A DNA stretch of 64,000 nucleotides from Acidobacteriota bacterium (GTDB taxonomy: Bacteria; Acidobacteriota; Holophagae; Acanthopleuribacterales; Acanthopleuribacteraceae). Below are positions 26,966-36,167 of the stretch, piece after piece (the first letter of the stretch is position 1; the number at the start of each line of letters is the position of its first letter). The notes under the pieces were generated by a model. The model was not told the origin of the DNA, ran no database searches, and saw only the letters and a list, made by a program, of their open reading frames with translations. The stretch spans positions 362,409 to 426,408 of the forward strand of contig JAGQSC010000021.1 of NCBI GenBank assembly GCA_020439745.1, given 5' to 3'. The position numbers and the translations under genes were made by a program.

Positions 26966-28971
26966 ATATGAGATCGATGGGTTTGCTGGCGTTTTTGAGT
27001 AGCCTGTTGTGGGCACAGCCTCAGGACTACAACGAGCGGGGATTCGATCCTCGCGTGGATTACAACCAGATGTTCTTGGACTCCGCGAACTATGGCATTC
27101 CCTGGGATGATCGCAACCTAGATTTGACCCTTGAGGATTTGAGTGTGCTGCCTGATGGCGAATTCGAGGACACCCAAAAGATTCCCTTGTTCTTCAGGGT
27201 AGGGTTCCGCAAGGCGAATCCCGACATGCGTACTTTTGGCGAAGGTCAATACCCTCGATCGGCACCGGAGGTTTATCAACTCAATCATGGTGGACCTCTC
27301 ATTGATGGCGTCTTTGTGAAACACGAACATCGAGCGGGTGTACCCATCGTCAACAACGGCGAAGTGGACTTTACTAGCCAACCGGGTAGCGCGGAATCGG
27401 CGATTTCCATCAATCCCATGAACACCAATCGCGTGGTAGCCGGCATTAATTGGGGGGCAGGCGGTCAAGGCATGCTCTATTCCAGCGATGGGGGCGCCTC
27501 TTGGAATTTCTCAACGGTGTTGAGCGGATCTTGTTGCGATCCAGCTGTCGCTTGGTCACCGGATGGCACGGTGGCCTACACCGTCACCCTTTCCAATTGC
27601 GGCGTTTTTTCCGCATGTGCGGTTCATTTCTATCGCTCCACCAACAATGGACAAACATGGATAGGACCTGTGGCCATTACGAGCGGGCAAACAAGTGACA
27701 AGGAATATATCCATGTAGATACACATCCCACGTCGCCCCATCTTGGCAATATCTATGTCACTTGGCACGATAACAATGTCCTCAAATTTGCACGATCCAC
27801 AAACGGTGGTACTTCTTTTGATCCGCAGATCCAGTTTGCGGGAAGTCAAGGCATCGGCTCGGATATCACCTCAGATTCCGCGGGAAATATTTATCATTTC
27901 TGGCCTAGCACCTCCAATGGCAGCATCCAAGTGGCCAAGTCCACTAATGGCGGAACATCGTTTGGCACGCCTACGCAAGTGCATGACACATTTGCGTCAT
28001 TTGACTACCCTATTCCTTCGTTTGATAACCGTCGTGCATTTGTTTATGTCGCTGCGGATGTGGACCTGAGTGGTGGCCCTTTTCACGATCGTATTTACGC
28101 AGTTTGGAATGATACCAACGCACCTGAATCAGGGACGGCCGCCAACAATCACAGCTTGATCGAAGTGGCGGTCTCGGACAACGGTGGCGCCAGTTGGACC
28201 ATCACCAATCCACACTCCCTAGCTGATGTGCTCACCGTGGATCGATTTAACCCCTGGCTGGAGGTCGACGAACAGGGGGTTGTTCACGTGATCTTTTATG
28301 ACACCCGCAACGATGCGCAACGGCGCAAACCCGATATCTATCATGCGGCGTCCGAAGATGGCGGTAGTACTTGGACGACCCCGTTCCGTGTGACGGCCGT
28401 CAGTTCCAACTACATTAACGACAGTTTTCAATGGGGCGACTATGCTGGATTGTCAGTGGTGTCTTCCCGGATCAGGCCTAGCTGGACGGACAATCGATCA
28501 ACCGTCGAAGGGTACACCGCACTCATGGAGCAGATGATCGTGCAGGGAGACTTCAGCTTGTCTTCAGCCAACAATACCCGCAAAGCGGTATGCCCTGGTG
28601 AGACGACTTCTTCGATCACTTTAGACCTTGCCCCTATTGACGGATTCACCGGAACCGTGGATCTCGATTTTCAATCGTTACCCGCAGGCGTGATGGGCTC
28701 GATTAGTCCCATGTCGGTCGTCGTTCCCGGGAGTGCCACAGTGACGTTGACGCCCAACAGCCCAGCCGTTGGTGATTACGACATCGTCGTGGAAGGTACT
28801 TCTGGTTCACTGACCCACGACATCACTCTTGACTTGTTTGTGCGAGGTCCGCTCAATGTGATTTACCCGCTCTGGCAAAATACGGGACTTTTTAATGCCG
28901 ACTACGATTTTGATACCAATGGCGTGATCGACATCGCAGACGAAGTGGCGGCCGTTGACTGCTTGGAATAG
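26962..28971 (+). CDS. Secreted BNR/sialidase-like propeller protein with dockerin-like tail
   Basis: 669 residues with signal peptide (MNMRSMGLLAFLSSLLWAQP). Several SxDGGxSW / STNGGTSF boxes (BNR/Asp-box repeats, about 150-500) indicate a beta-propeller. An Ig-like region (about 530-625) follows. The last 35 residues read LWQNTGLFNADYDFDTNGVIDIAD in two parts, resembling a dockerin/EF-hand calcium loop. The start overlaps the moaC stop (ATGA), an odd partner for a secreted protein. Likely surface adhesion or glycan binding; catalytic residues of a sialidase are not evident. Confidence 0.78.
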   Translation: MNMRSMGLLAFLSSLLWAQPQDYNERGFDPRVDYNQMFLDSANYGIPWDDRNLDLTLEDLSVLPDGEFEDTQKIPLFFRVGFRKANPDMRTFGEGQYPRSAPEVYQLNHGGPLIDGVFVKHEHRAGVPIVNNGEVDFTSQPGSAESAISINPMNTNRVVAGINWGAGGQGMLYSSDGGASWNFSTVLSGSCCDPAVAWSPDGTVAYTVTLSNCGVFSACAVHFYRSTNNGQTWIGPVAITSGQTSDKEYIHVDTHPTSPHLGNIYVTWHDNNVLKFARSTNGGTSFDPQIQFAGSQGIGSDITSDSAGNIYHFWPSTSNGSIQVAKSTNGGTSFGTPTQVHDTFASFDYPIPSFDNRRAFVYVAADVDLSGGPFHDRIYAVWNDTNAPESGTAANNHSLIEVAVSDNGGASWTITNPHSLADVLTVDRFNPWLEVDEQGVVHVIFYDTRNDAQRRKPDIYHAASEDGGSTWTTPFRVTAVSSNYINDSFQWGDYAGLSVVSSRIRPSWTDNRSTVEGYTALMEQMIVQGDFSLSSANNTRKAVCPGETTSSITLDLAPIDGFTGTVDLDFQSLPAGVMGSISPMSVVVPGSATVTLTPNSPAVGDYDIVVEGTSGSLTHDITLDLFVRGPLNVIYPLWQNTGLFNADYDFDTNGVIDIADEVAAVDCLE

Positions 28972-28973
28972 TC

Positions 28974-30020
28974 TCAACGGAGTGGCGTGTATTGCCGATA
29001 GGCTTTTGCCTTTACTTCTGGTGCCAGCGACAGCGCGGCTTTCTTGTCGCGTTTGAATTGGGCCCAACCTTCGGCTCCGATCATAGCCGCATTGTCGGTG
29101 CACAATTTTGGCTGTGACACAAAAAATGGGACCTGATGGCTGTCGGCCAGATGGGCCGCTTGTGCGCGCAAAGCCGAATTGCAGGCGACACCACCGCCCA
29201 ATAACAAGGAACGCCAATGACCATGGTTTAAGGCGATCCCCACTCGATCCAACAGGTGACGGACCAGGGCGTGCTGAAACGAGGCACACAAATCGCTCTG
29301 GTTCTGTTGGGTTTTGAATGCCGAAGGGTCCGATTCTATGTGTCTTAAGGCCGCCGTCTTATAACCGCTGAAACTGAAATCAAGCGATCCATCGCTGATC
29401 TTGGGTTGGCGGAAATGGAATCTCCGGTAGTCTCCAGATTGAGCCATGCGATCGATCTGTGGACCGCCGGGAAATCCCAATCCCAGCATTTTGCTCAACT
29501 TATCAAAGGCCTCGCCAGCCGCGTCGTCCCTCGTTTTGACGAGCAGATCGAGTTCTTCTTGTTCGTCAACGGAAAATAAGTGGCTGTGTCCACCTGACGT
29601 AATCAAAGCAAGTGCAGGTAGGGGAGGTGTACCATGTTCAAGAAAAATAGCGCGTACATGTCCACGAATGTGGTTCACAGAAATCAGGGGGAGCCCGCTA
29701 CTAATCGCTAAACCTTTGGCAAAGTTAACCCCCACCAACAAGGAACCGATCAGGCCAGGTCCTGATGTGACCGCTATTCCGGCCATATGCTTCAAGGTCA
29801 TGTTGGCCTGATCAAGGGCCTTTTGGCACACATCAGCAATGTCACGAACATGCGCGCGGCTTGCAATTTCAGGCACAACGCCATGGAACGGTTTATGATC
29901 CTTGTCCTGGCTAGCGACTACATTGGAAAGGATCGTTCCGTACTCGCCTATTACCGCGGCGCCCGTATCATCACACGATGATTCAATGGCCAGTAAGAAC
30001 CGTTCACTTGTTTTGCTCAT
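28974..30020 (-). CDS. tsaD: tRNA N6-threonylcarbamoyladenosine transferase subunit
   Basis: A 348-residue ASKHA-fold enzyme that places threonylcarbamoyl on A37 of ANN-decoding tRNAs, with TsaB/TsaE. Motifs: LLAIESSCDDTGAAV, the metal site in VNHIRGHVRA, TSGGHSHLF, and the C-terminal LGGGVACNSALR and CTDNAAMI. It overlaps yccF by ATGA and is last in a five-gene operon. A tRNA-Thr lies 3 kb away, but its closeness has no clear meaning. Confidence 0.97.
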   Translation of the reverse strand: MSKTSERFLLAIESSCDDTGAAVIGEYGTILSNVVASQDKDHKPFHGVVPEIASRAHVRDIADVCQKALDQANMTLKHMAGIAVTSGPGLIGSLLVGVNFAKGLAISSGLPLISVNHIRGHVRAIFLEHGTPPLPALALITSGGHSHLFSVDEQEELDLLVKTRDDAAGEAFDKLSKMLGLGFPGGPQIDRMAQSGDYRRFHFRQPKISDGSLDFSFSGYKTAALRHIESDPSAFKTQQNQSDLCASFQHALVRHLLDRVGIALNHGHWRSLLLGGGVACNSALRAQAAHLADSHQVPFFVSQPKLCTDNAAMIGAEGWAQFKRDKKAALSLAPEVKAKAYRQYTPLR

Positions 30021-30394
30021 GCTTTATAGTGCCGGCTCAAAGTTAATATAAGGGGCACACGATTGAGTACGTAGATGCCCAATGGAATACCTACCACCGT
30101 AAGACAAAGTGCATAACCAATCGCCAAAGCCAGGAATCCCAATTCCCATCCGAGTATGAAGAACCAAATCACACGTAATATGAATGGGAAAGGTTCAGGG
30201 TGAGTGCCTGCTGGACAAACATCGCATATCTCGGCGGTTTCGTGCAAAAACAAGGCGGTGGGGAGCCTATTCAAAAAGAGCACCCCAAAGGGAAGACCGA
30301 TCACAGAGGCACACAAAAGATAGCCCGCAATCGCGACGAGACCGCCGAACCACCAGCCGATCAATAGGAAATAGACGAAACGTAACAGGATCAT
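30017..30394 (-). CDS. YccF-family inner-membrane protein
   Basis: 125 residues with two copies of the YccF repeat (GWWFGGLVAIAGYLL... GLPFGVLFLNRLP and GWELGFLALAIGYAL... GIPLGIYVLNRVP), four membrane segments. Function unknown in all bacteria. ATGA overlap with tsaD downstream, and 3 bases after the DUF1579 gene. Confidence 0.88.
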   Translation of the reverse strand: MILLRFVYFLLIGWWFGGLVAIAGYLLCASVIGLPFGVLFLNRLPTALFLHETAEICDVCPAGTHPEPFPFILRVIWFFILGWELGFLALAIGYALCLTVVGIPLGIYVLNRVPLILTLSRHYKA

Positions 30395-30397
30395 TGG

Positions 30398-30940
30398 CTA
30401 TTCATCCAAGTTCGCGGGTCTGGTGTAGTTGAATTCAATGGCTTTCAGCTGCCTCCCATCTCTTAACTCAAGATACGTGGTACTCGTAAACTTGGTTGCG
30501 TCGAAGATATAAACCTCCATACGAACCTGGATCGGCGTTTTCGTGGTTGGGTCAAAGGTCTCACCCCGTAAGATCAAGATCCTGCCCTCCCCGTCGTATT
30601 CGCCTGTGAGAAATAAGGGCGTTGTACTGGTGGAGTTCACCCACCAAAAGTAATACGCATCGCGTAACTTGTCATAACCCATTTGACCAAGGCCATGGAA
30701 GGCTTGTTGAGACAGTTGCGCATGCATATCGATGGCAAGCACACGACCGTCAAGGATGGACGTTAGGCTGGCATGTCCGGGCGATTCGATAGGTGCCGCC
30801 GTTGGGTCCGACCAAATACTAAGCGTCACATCCCAATCACCCGACAAAACCATAAGATCTCGATGTCGTTGATCGGGCAAGGCATGATTCTTCCAATCAG
30901 GATCTGTTTGACATGAAATGGCCAGAATCAAAAGGACCAA
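30398..30940 (-). CDS. DUF1579-family protein, probable lipoprotein
   Basis: 180 residues. LVLLILAISCQTD at the start is a very short lipobox-like sequence (LAIS-C), so export is possible but weak. The body has DUF1579 features: LSGDWDVTLSIW near 35, then a beta-barrel-like pattern. TTG start with GGGGAG six bases upstream. 15 bases after gloB. Confidence 0.75.
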   Translation of the reverse strand: MVLLILAISCQTDPDWKNHALPDQRHRDLMVLSGDWDVTLSIWSDPTAAPIESPGHASLTSILDGRVLAIDMHAQLSQQAFHGLGQMGYDKLRDAYYFWWVNSTSTTPLFLTGEYDGEGRILILRGETFDPTTKTPIQVRMEVYIFDATKFTSTTYLELRDGRQLKAIEFNYTRPANLDE

Positions 30941-30955
30941 TGGTTGCTCCCCGTC

Positions 30956-31708
30956 TCAAAAGTGATCCTTAGCTTGACGCAAAACTCGAAAAACTTCCAC
31001 TGGTTCGTCTGATTCCGAACCGTGATTCTTGGCAAATGCAATGACTTCGGGGATTTGACAGCGCATAAACGGATTGGTCTCGCGCTCCTCGAATAGTGTA
31101 GATGGTGTGCTGACCGAGTTTAAATGATTCAGCCGTGTTGTAATGGCTCGGTTGTTGGGCTCGACCATCTGAGCAAACCGAAGGTTGTTGGCCGTGTATT
31201 CATGGCCAAAATAGAGCTTTGTATCATCGGGTAAGGCACCAATGACGAGGTTCAGGGATGTATACAGGTCATTGGGCTTTCCTTCGAAAAGACGTCCGCA
31301 ACCAGCGCCAAAAAGGGTGTCTCCGGTGAAGAGGGACCCCTCAATTCGATACGAAATGGCGCCCATCGTGTGGCCAGGATTGTATAAGACTTCGATGTGA
31401 ATGCCTTGCCAGTCCCAATAATCTCCGTGTTCATGGTAGACGTTTTGGCCTGGTATGCGCGTCCGATCCGAAATGTGACCGTGAATTTCAATGCCTGGGA
31501 AACGCTGTGCCAAATCTGAGTTTCCTCCGACATGGTCCCAATGGTGATGGGTGTTGAGGATGCATGTCAGTTCAACTTGATATCGTGAGATTGCTGCCAT
31601 CACCGGGCCTGTTTCGGAAGGATCGACAATGGCGGCTTTGCGGTTGGGCGCCACAATCAGGTAAGCATAATTGTCCTTCAGGCAAGCAATAGGAATGATT
31701 GTGGTCAC
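30956..31708 (-). CDS. gloB: Hydroxyacylglutathione hydrolase (glyoxalase II)
   Basis: A 250-residue metallo-beta-lactamase-fold enzyme cleaving S-lactoylglutathione in methylglyoxal detoxification. NTHHHWDHVGG is the THxHxDH metal site; further ligands are in NPGHTMG, FTGDTLF and FGHEYT. The conserved NNLRFA follows. GTG start overlaps the ankyrin gene stop (GTGA). A glyoxalase I candidate could be the VOC protein at 46 kb, but that is not shown. Confidence 0.93.
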   Translation of the reverse strand: MTTIIPIACLKDNYAYLIVAPNRKAAIVDPSETGPVMAAISRYQVELTCILNTHHHWDHVGGNSDLAQRFPGIEIHGHISDRTRIPGQNVYHEHGDYWDWQGIHIEVLYNPGHTMGAISYRIEGSLFTGDTLFGAGCGRLFEGKPNDLYTSLNLVIGALPDDTKLYFGHEYTANNLRFAQMVEPNNRAITTRLNHLNSVSTPSTLFEERETNPFMRCQIPEVIAFAKNHGSESDEPVEVFRVLRQAKDHF

Positions 31709-32451
31709 TGCATCCTGGCTCGGATCTGATCTGCAACCTCAGGCTGGTTTGTGGACTCGGCGATTTCCAGAACGTTGAGGCCCTCGGACGACCTAAGATT
31801 TGGGTCGGCGCCCGCACGGAACAAGATATCGACCAAGTGCACATATCCCTTTTTGACCGCCCACATCAACGCGGTTTCGCCCAATGCGGTCTGCTGATTG
31901 ACATCCGCACCATTCTTGAGCAGGTTGTTGACGGACTCCATCTGGTTGTTCATGACCGCGTGAATCAACGCGTTCCCCCCGTAGTGATTGGTCATGTTTA
32001 CGTCGGCACCTGATTTCAGGAGGATGTCTACCACTTCGGTTTTCCCATTTGATGCCGCATACATCAAAGCAGTCCATCCATGTTCGTAGTCTTTGAAATC
32101 GATGACGGCGTGGTGAGCGATGAGTTTTTTGACGATACTCACGTGACCTTCGCGGGCGGCCATGATCAGTGGCGTGTGTCCTACGTGATTGGCGGCGTGA
32201 ACGGCAGCACCGCGTTCAATGAGCAGGTCCAGCACAGACTCGTGTCCCTTCCAGGCAGCAAACATGATGGGCGTGAAATCGCCTGACTTGATGTAGTTGA
32301 CGTCTGCGCCCTGGTCCAGCATTTCTTTTGCTTTGGCTTCGTTGCCGATAATCACCGCTTTCAACAGCTCGTGATTGACATCCTGAGCGTAGCTCACCAT
32401 ACACCAAAACATCAGTGAGCAGACGACCTTGATTTGATTTGAAGCGATCAT
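31705..32451 (-). CDS. Exported ankyrin-repeat protein
   Basis: 248 residues: signal peptide (MIASNQIKVVCSLMFWCMVSYA) then about six to seven ankyrin repeats with consensus GHTPLIMAAREGHVSIVKKLI and ADVN. ATG 32451 has GGAG at a spacing of 6; an in-frame start at 32490 lacks one. First gene of the operon with gloB, DUF1579, yccF and tsaD. Periplasmic ankyrin proteins have been linked to stress protection in some bacteria; here the role is unknown. Confidence 0.88.
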   Translation of the reverse strand: MIASNQIKVVCSLMFWCMVSYAQDVNHELLKAVIIGNEAKAKEMLDQGADVNYIKSGDFTPIMFAAWKGHESVLDLLIERGAAVHAANHVGHTPLIMAAREGHVSIVKKLIAHHAVIDFKDYEHGWTALMYAASNGKTEVVDILLKSGADVNMTNHYGGNALIHAVMNNQMESVNNLLKNGADVNQQTALGETALMWAVKKGYVHLVDILFRAGADPNLRSSEGLNVLEIAESTNQPEVADQIRARMQ

Positions 32452-32591
32452 GGAAGTCTCCACGTTCATATACGAGACTTTTCGGGACATTGATCATGAA
32501 TCTTTAGTCAATCTAATGTCTTAAAGCTACTTTGTCGACCTCATGGACCCTGTGATAGGCTTGCACACTAAGTCAACCGGGAGCGTGGTTC

Positions 32592-33119
32592 ATGCCATCC
32601 AGCAGTCGGATTGTTTGGGTGATCTTCGGATGTGTGTGGTTTCTTGTGGTGGGGCTCATTTGGCGATTTGTGGCCGGGCTAGAGCCGGGCAGTTTGCCCT
32701 TTCAGATGTGGTACTACATGATTCGTCGGCTAAAGCCGTTTATCTTACTGGCAAGCGTATTGACATTAGGTGCACTCCTGGCTGTGCTGTGGAAGCGGGC
32801 ACATCCCTCAATCAAAGATGTGCTCGAATTGTGTTTGTCGTTGAATTGGCCCTTTTTGATGTTGATTTGGGCGCTGATCAATGTGTTGTTGTTGGGGTCC
32901 AGTTACGAGTCAATCTCCGCGATGAAGCTCGAGTCAAGACAGGGTAATGGGTTTTTCTTGGCGATTCCTTGGTTATCGCTGTTGGCTGTGACGCCGATGA
33001 TTTTGCTACTTGCGAAATTGGCCCGACCTGAAGCGACGAAACAAGGTTTCGGGGCCATAGCTGCTGTGGCTTGTTTGGCTGCCCTCTGTTTTCTCATGGC
33101 CGTCGTTCTGTTGCGATGA
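32592..33119 (+). CDS. Integral membrane protein, unknown
   Basis: 175 residues with four or five hydrophobic helices (about 8-28, 45-66, 82-105, 123-140, 152-174) and no recognisable family. GGGAG lies 8 bases before the ATG. It sits alone between the ankyrin operon and the tRNA gene. Confidence 0.6.
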   Translation: MPSSSRIVWVIFGCVWFLVVGLIWRFVAGLEPGSLPFQMWYYMIRRLKPFILLASVLTLGALLAVLWKRAHPSIKDVLELCLSLNWPFLMLIWALINVLLLGSSYESISAMKLESRQGNGFFLAIPWLSLLAVTPMILLLAKLARPEATKQGFGAIAAVACLAALCFLMAVVLLR

Positions 33120-33129
33120 CGGCTTTCAC

Positions 33130-33157
33130 TTGAACTTATGTGGGATAAGACTATAAT
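33130..33157 (+). promoter_or_regulatory. Sigma70 promoter of the tRNA-Thr gene
   Basis: TTGAAC (33130-33135), 16 bases, then a perfect TATAAT (33152-33157). The tRNA begins 11 bases further on. This is one of the best -10 boxes in the window, as expected for a stable RNA gene. Confidence 0.75.
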
Positions 33158-33167
33158 AGCCAGCCGT

Positions 33168-33243
33168 GCCGCTATAGCTCAGTTGGTAGAGCGACGGATT
33201 CGTAACCCGTAGGTCGGCAGTTCGACTCTGCCTGGCGGCACCA
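33168..33243 (+). tRNA. tRNA-Thr (anticodon CGT)
   Basis: 76 bases including encoded CCA. The acceptor stem GCCGCTA/TGGCGGC pairs fully with one G-T. The D-arm is GCTCAGTTGGTAGAGC, the anticodon loop TTCGTAA, and the T-arm GGCAG-TTCGACT-CTGCC. The anticodon CGT reads ACG (Thr). The anticodon stem ACGGA/CCCGT has an A-C mismatch at its inner pair. The gene ends 2 bases before a converging protein gene, with no obvious terminator. Confidence 0.96.
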
Positions 33244-33245
33244 GT

Positions 33246-33890
33246 TTATTGTTCCACCGGTCCCTTGTAGTGTCCGTTTTCCCATATGCCCGTTTGGAAC
33301 ACTTCATATTCGAGTTTTTCATCGAAAGGGTTGAAGCCTGCACCACCAGTGGCTGAACCTGTTTGCGCACGAGGTTTGGGTTTGTACATGGTACCTTCAC
33401 CATGAAAACGGCCCTGAACGAATGAACCTACATATTTTTCGGTTATGCGATTGAACGTACCGAAACCTTCGAAGGTCCCTTTTTGCCAACCGCCCTGATA
33501 GCTGATCGAGGTCTCTGGTCGAAAGGGCTCGCCAATCGGTGCCCATTCCATCAATCCCTCACCCGAACGAAAGCCATGTTCAAAAGGCCCGTCGTACCTC
33601 AGTTTCAAGGCTTCGCCTGTATAACTCAATTTGGCGTGGGTATCCTGAAAGGCCCCGTCCTTCATGATGCCTTTGTAACGAAGCACCTCCTTCTTGCCCG
33701 AAAAGCCTTTGAGGGTGCCTTTGCCCTCAGGGTGATTGTTTTTTGTTTTTCCGGACCACTCCAGTCGGTCAATGGCTGGAACGCCTATTTCAACCGCAAA
33801 ACCATCTCTTGGTAAAAAGACTTCTCCCCCAGTTTTCAAAGGGACCCAATCAGACTGCAACCACAATGCAGCGAAAGTGAGAAACATCAT
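33246..33890 (-). CDS. Exported MORN-repeat protein
   Basis: 214 residues with signal peptide (MMFLTFAALWLQ). Several MORN-like repeats follow: YKGIMKDGAFQ, YDGPFEHGFRSGEGLMEW, YQGGWQKGTFEGFGTF, YVGSFVQGRFHGEGTM, and GIWENGHYKGP. The start is the first of two ATGs at 33890, preceded by GGAGGTAGG. Function unknown; MORN repeats mediate protein or lipid contacts. It runs toward the tRNA gene. Confidence 0.78.
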   Translation of the reverse strand: MMFLTFAALWLQSDWVPLKTGGEVFLPRDGFAVEIGVPAIDRLEWSGKTKNNHPEGKGTLKGFSGKKEVLRYKGIMKDGAFQDTHAKLSYTGEALKLRYDGPFEHGFRSGEGLMEWAPIGEPFRPETSISYQGGWQKGTFEGFGTFNRITEKYVGSFVQGRFHGEGTMYKPKPRAQTGSATGGAGFNPFDEKLEYEVFQTGIWENGHYKGPVEQ

Positions 33891-33967
33891 GGGACACCTA
33901 CCTCCGATACCCAAGAAACCACAACTCATAACGAGGGTCAACCTGAAACAATAAACGCGGAATCAGC

Positions 33968-33996
33968 TTGCTAGGTCAGGTAGGGTTCTTTAAGAT
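33968..33996 (+). promoter_or_regulatory. Putative promoter of the Mrp antiporter operon
   Basis: TTGCTA (33968-33973), 17 bases, TAAGAT (33991-33996), giving a leader of about 27 bases to mnhE at 34030. Confidence 0.5.
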
Positions 33997-34029
33997 CATG
34001 TATCAATAACCCAGCCATAAAGGATGTCA

Positions 34030-34566
34030 ATGATTGACCCAATGGGTAGTGAACACAGGGACGTAGCAAAGCAGCGGATCTATCCAAAGATCTGGATGTT
34101 TTGTGTATGCATGCTGACTTGGGTCGTGTTTTCTGGCTTGTTTGACCCGTTCCACCTAAGCCTGGGTGTGATCTCATCGCTGATTGTGACATGGGCCGGA
34201 ACCGACATCCTGTTCCCCGACGACCAGTCCAAACCGCCAAGCGTTGCATTTTCTTTAGGATTTGTTCCCTATCTAGCATGGTTGTTGTACAAGATTATTT
34301 TGGCGAATTTACACGTGTTTCGTTTGGCATTAGCACCCGATGTCAAACACCGCATTGAGCCTTCCATCATCAAATTCAAAACCAATCTGAAATCCGATTT
34401 TGCAAAATTCATTTTGGCAAATTCCATTACCTTGACACCCGGTACCGTTACCATTCGCATTGAAGACAATGAGTTTGTGGTGCATGCCATTGACTCGGTC
34501 GCAGCAGAGGGACTCCAGTCAGAAATGGAACTTAGGGTGGCGAAGCTGTTTGGAGAGGTGCCATGA
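34030..34566 (+). CDS. mnhE: Mrp-type antiporter subunit E
   Basis: 178 residues. Two or three hydrophobic segments are followed by the MnhE cytoplasmic domain with FKTNLKSDFAKFILANSITLTPGTVTI. Part of the multi-subunit Na+(K+)/H+ antiporter. ATG 34030 has AAGGA five bases upstream; ATG 34024 overlaps that site. First gene of a ten-gene operon in which almost every gene overlaps the next by 4 bases. Confidence 0.93.
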   Translation: MIDPMGSEHRDVAKQRIYPKIWMFCVCMLTWVVFSGLFDPFHLSLGVISSLIVTWAGTDILFPDDQSKPPSVAFSLGFVPYLAWLLYKIILANLHVFRLALAPDVKHRIEPSIIKFKTNLKSDFAKFILANSITLTPGTVTIRIEDNEFVVHAIDSVAAEGLQSEMELRVAKLFGEVP

Positions 34567-34853
34567 GACTGTTCCTAAACGCATCAGGCCTCATCATGTT
34601 CATCTTAATGACTGCGATTCTATATCGCGTGGCACGCGGTCCTACCGTCATCGATCGCATTGTCTCTGCCAATATGATTGGCACCAAAACCACAGTCTTA
34701 CTTGTGATTATCGGGTCGCTTTTTTCACGGGTAGAAATGTATGTCGACTTCGCGTTGACGTATGCATTGTTAAACTTCATTGGCTCCATTGCTGCAGCCA
34801 AGTTCTTTCAACATCGCCGCTTAAGCCCTGAACACGATGAGGAGGTCCTATGA
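34563..34853 (+). CDS. mnhF: Mrp-type antiporter subunit F
   Basis: 96 residues, three membrane helices, with YRVARGPTVIDRIVSANMIGTKT, the family signature (RGPTxxDRixaxn). ATGA overlaps with both neighbours. Confidence 0.93.
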   Translation: MRLFLNASGLIMFILMTAILYRVARGPTVIDRIVSANMIGTKTTVLLVIIGSLFSRVEMYVDFALTYALLNFIGSIAAAKFFQHRRLSPEHDEEVL

Positions 34854-35173
34854 TTCACGGAATTGCAATGGGTTGCATCGCTTTGGGTATTGTCTTTTTC
34901 TTTGGGGCTACGGTGGGCCTACTTCGTTTTCCCGATTTCTACAGCCGAGTACACGCGGCGGGAAAGGGTGACACTTTGTCATCCATGCTGATGTTGTTTG
35001 GTTTGGGCGTGCTGGTTCTGGAGGATGGGCACGCCGCAGACATTCTTGTGTTTATCAAGATCATGATGATCTGTGTCTTCGTGTTCTTAACCAGCCCAAC
35101 CACAACCCACGCCTTGACCGATGCGGGCTACGCGGCCGGCGTGAAGCCCTGGGACCGCGGGGAGCACGAATGA
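34850..35173 (+). CDS. mnhG: Mrp-type antiporter subunit G
   Basis: 107 residues, three membrane helices, with GLLRFPDFYSRVHAAGKGDTL typical of MnhG (LRFPDxytRlHAatK). Overlaps its neighbours by 4 bases. Confidence 0.93.
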   Translation: MIHGIAMGCIALGIVFFFGATVGLLRFPDFYSRVHAAGKGDTLSSMLMLFGLGVLVLEDGHAADILVFIKIMMICVFVFLTSPTTTHALTDAGYAAGVKPWDRGEHE

Positions 35174-35415
35174 TTTGGCAATTTGATTTGTATATTCTCG
35201 TGCTACTGGTGGTGACAGCCATCGTCTCGCTTCGCGTTCGCGATCTACTGAGTGCAGCCATGGTATCGGGTGTGTACAGCTTGTTGATGTGTCTTTTGTG
35301 GGCGGAAATGGGAGCCGTGGACGTTGCCTTCACCGAAGCCGCGGTCGGTGCTGGGTTGTCGACTGTGTTCATGATTGCAACCATCCTACGGACAACCCGG
35401 AGGACGACAGATTGA
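35170..35415 (+). CDS. MbhD-like (DUF4040) antiporter subunit
   Basis: 81 residues, two to three membrane helices. RDLLSAAMVSGVYSLLMCLLWAEM and VDVAFTEAAVGAGLSTVFMI match the DUF4040/MbhD segment, which is the C-terminal part of MrpA in classical Mrp systems and a separate subunit in Mbh-type complexes. It is separate here. Confidence 0.88.
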   Translation: MIWQFDLYILVLLVVTAIVSLRVRDLLSAAMVSGVYSLLMCLLWAEMGAVDVAFTEAAVGAGLSTVFMIATILRTTRRTTD

Positions 35416-36167
35416 AAGTTTTCGCGTTTTGTCTCGTGTTTGTGACGGGTGTGATGTTGGTCATGACGGCACAGGATTTTCCCGCTTGGGGCGACGCGCA
35501 TTCAGCGCCCAATCAGTACCTTTCAACCTATTACATCCAGCATACCTATCGCGATACCGCCGTCCCCAATATCGTAACGGCTGTTTTGGCCGACTACCGC
35601 GGATTCGATACGATGTTCGAAACCAGTGTGATCTTTTGCGCAGGACTTGGCATTGCTGCCATTCTTTCTTTTGGGCCGCGAAATCCAAAACGCCGGAAAC
35701 GGCTGGGCCTGCCTCCCTCAGCTGAAGGTGATTTGATCATCCAAACAACGACGCGATTGCTGATCCCTGTGACGCAGTTGTTCGCTTTGTACGTGATTGC
35801 CCACGGACACCACAGTCCCGGAGGAGGATTTCAGGGGGGAGTGATCCTTGCCGCCAGTTTTATTCTGCTTTCGCTAGCCTACGACCTCAACATGGCATTG
35901 AGCCGATTATCCGACCGACTGGCGTTGCTTTGGGGAAATGGCGGGTTATTGATTTATGCCGGAATTGGCTTGATCTGCGTCGCGTTGGGCGCCCATTTTC
36001 TCGAGTACAGTGCTCTCCATGCCATTCTTCCCGCCACAGACTCAGTGATGGCGCGATCACACGCGATGCTCGGCGTTGAGATTGGTGTGGGTTTTACCGT
36101 CATGAGTATGCTGTTTTCTATCTATACCCAATTGGTGTCACTTGGGTCCCTGGAGGATGGGCTATGA
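35412..36167 (+). CDS. mnhB: Fused MbhE-like and MnhB subunit
   Basis: 251 residues. The N-terminal part (about 1-95) resembles MbhE (YRDTAVPNIVTAVLADYRGFDTMFE), and the C-terminal part (about 110-250) is MnhB (TRLLIPVTQLFALYVIAHGH, SPGGGFQGGVILAASFIL). TTG start with GGAGG 8 bases upstream, overlapping the previous stop (TTGA); an in-frame start at 35289 lies inside the previous gene. Confidence 0.9.
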   Translation: MKVFAFCLVFVTGVMLVMTAQDFPAWGDAHSAPNQYLSTYYIQHTYRDTAVPNIVTAVLADYRGFDTMFETSVIFCAGLGIAAILSFGPRNPKRRKRLGLPPSAEGDLIIQTTTRLLIPVTQLFALYVIAHGHHSPGGGFQGGVILAASFILLSLAYDLNMALSRLSDRLALLWGNGGLLIYAGIGLICVALGAHFLEYSALHAILPATDSVMARSHAMLGVEIGVGFTVMSMLFSIYTQLVSLGSLEDGL

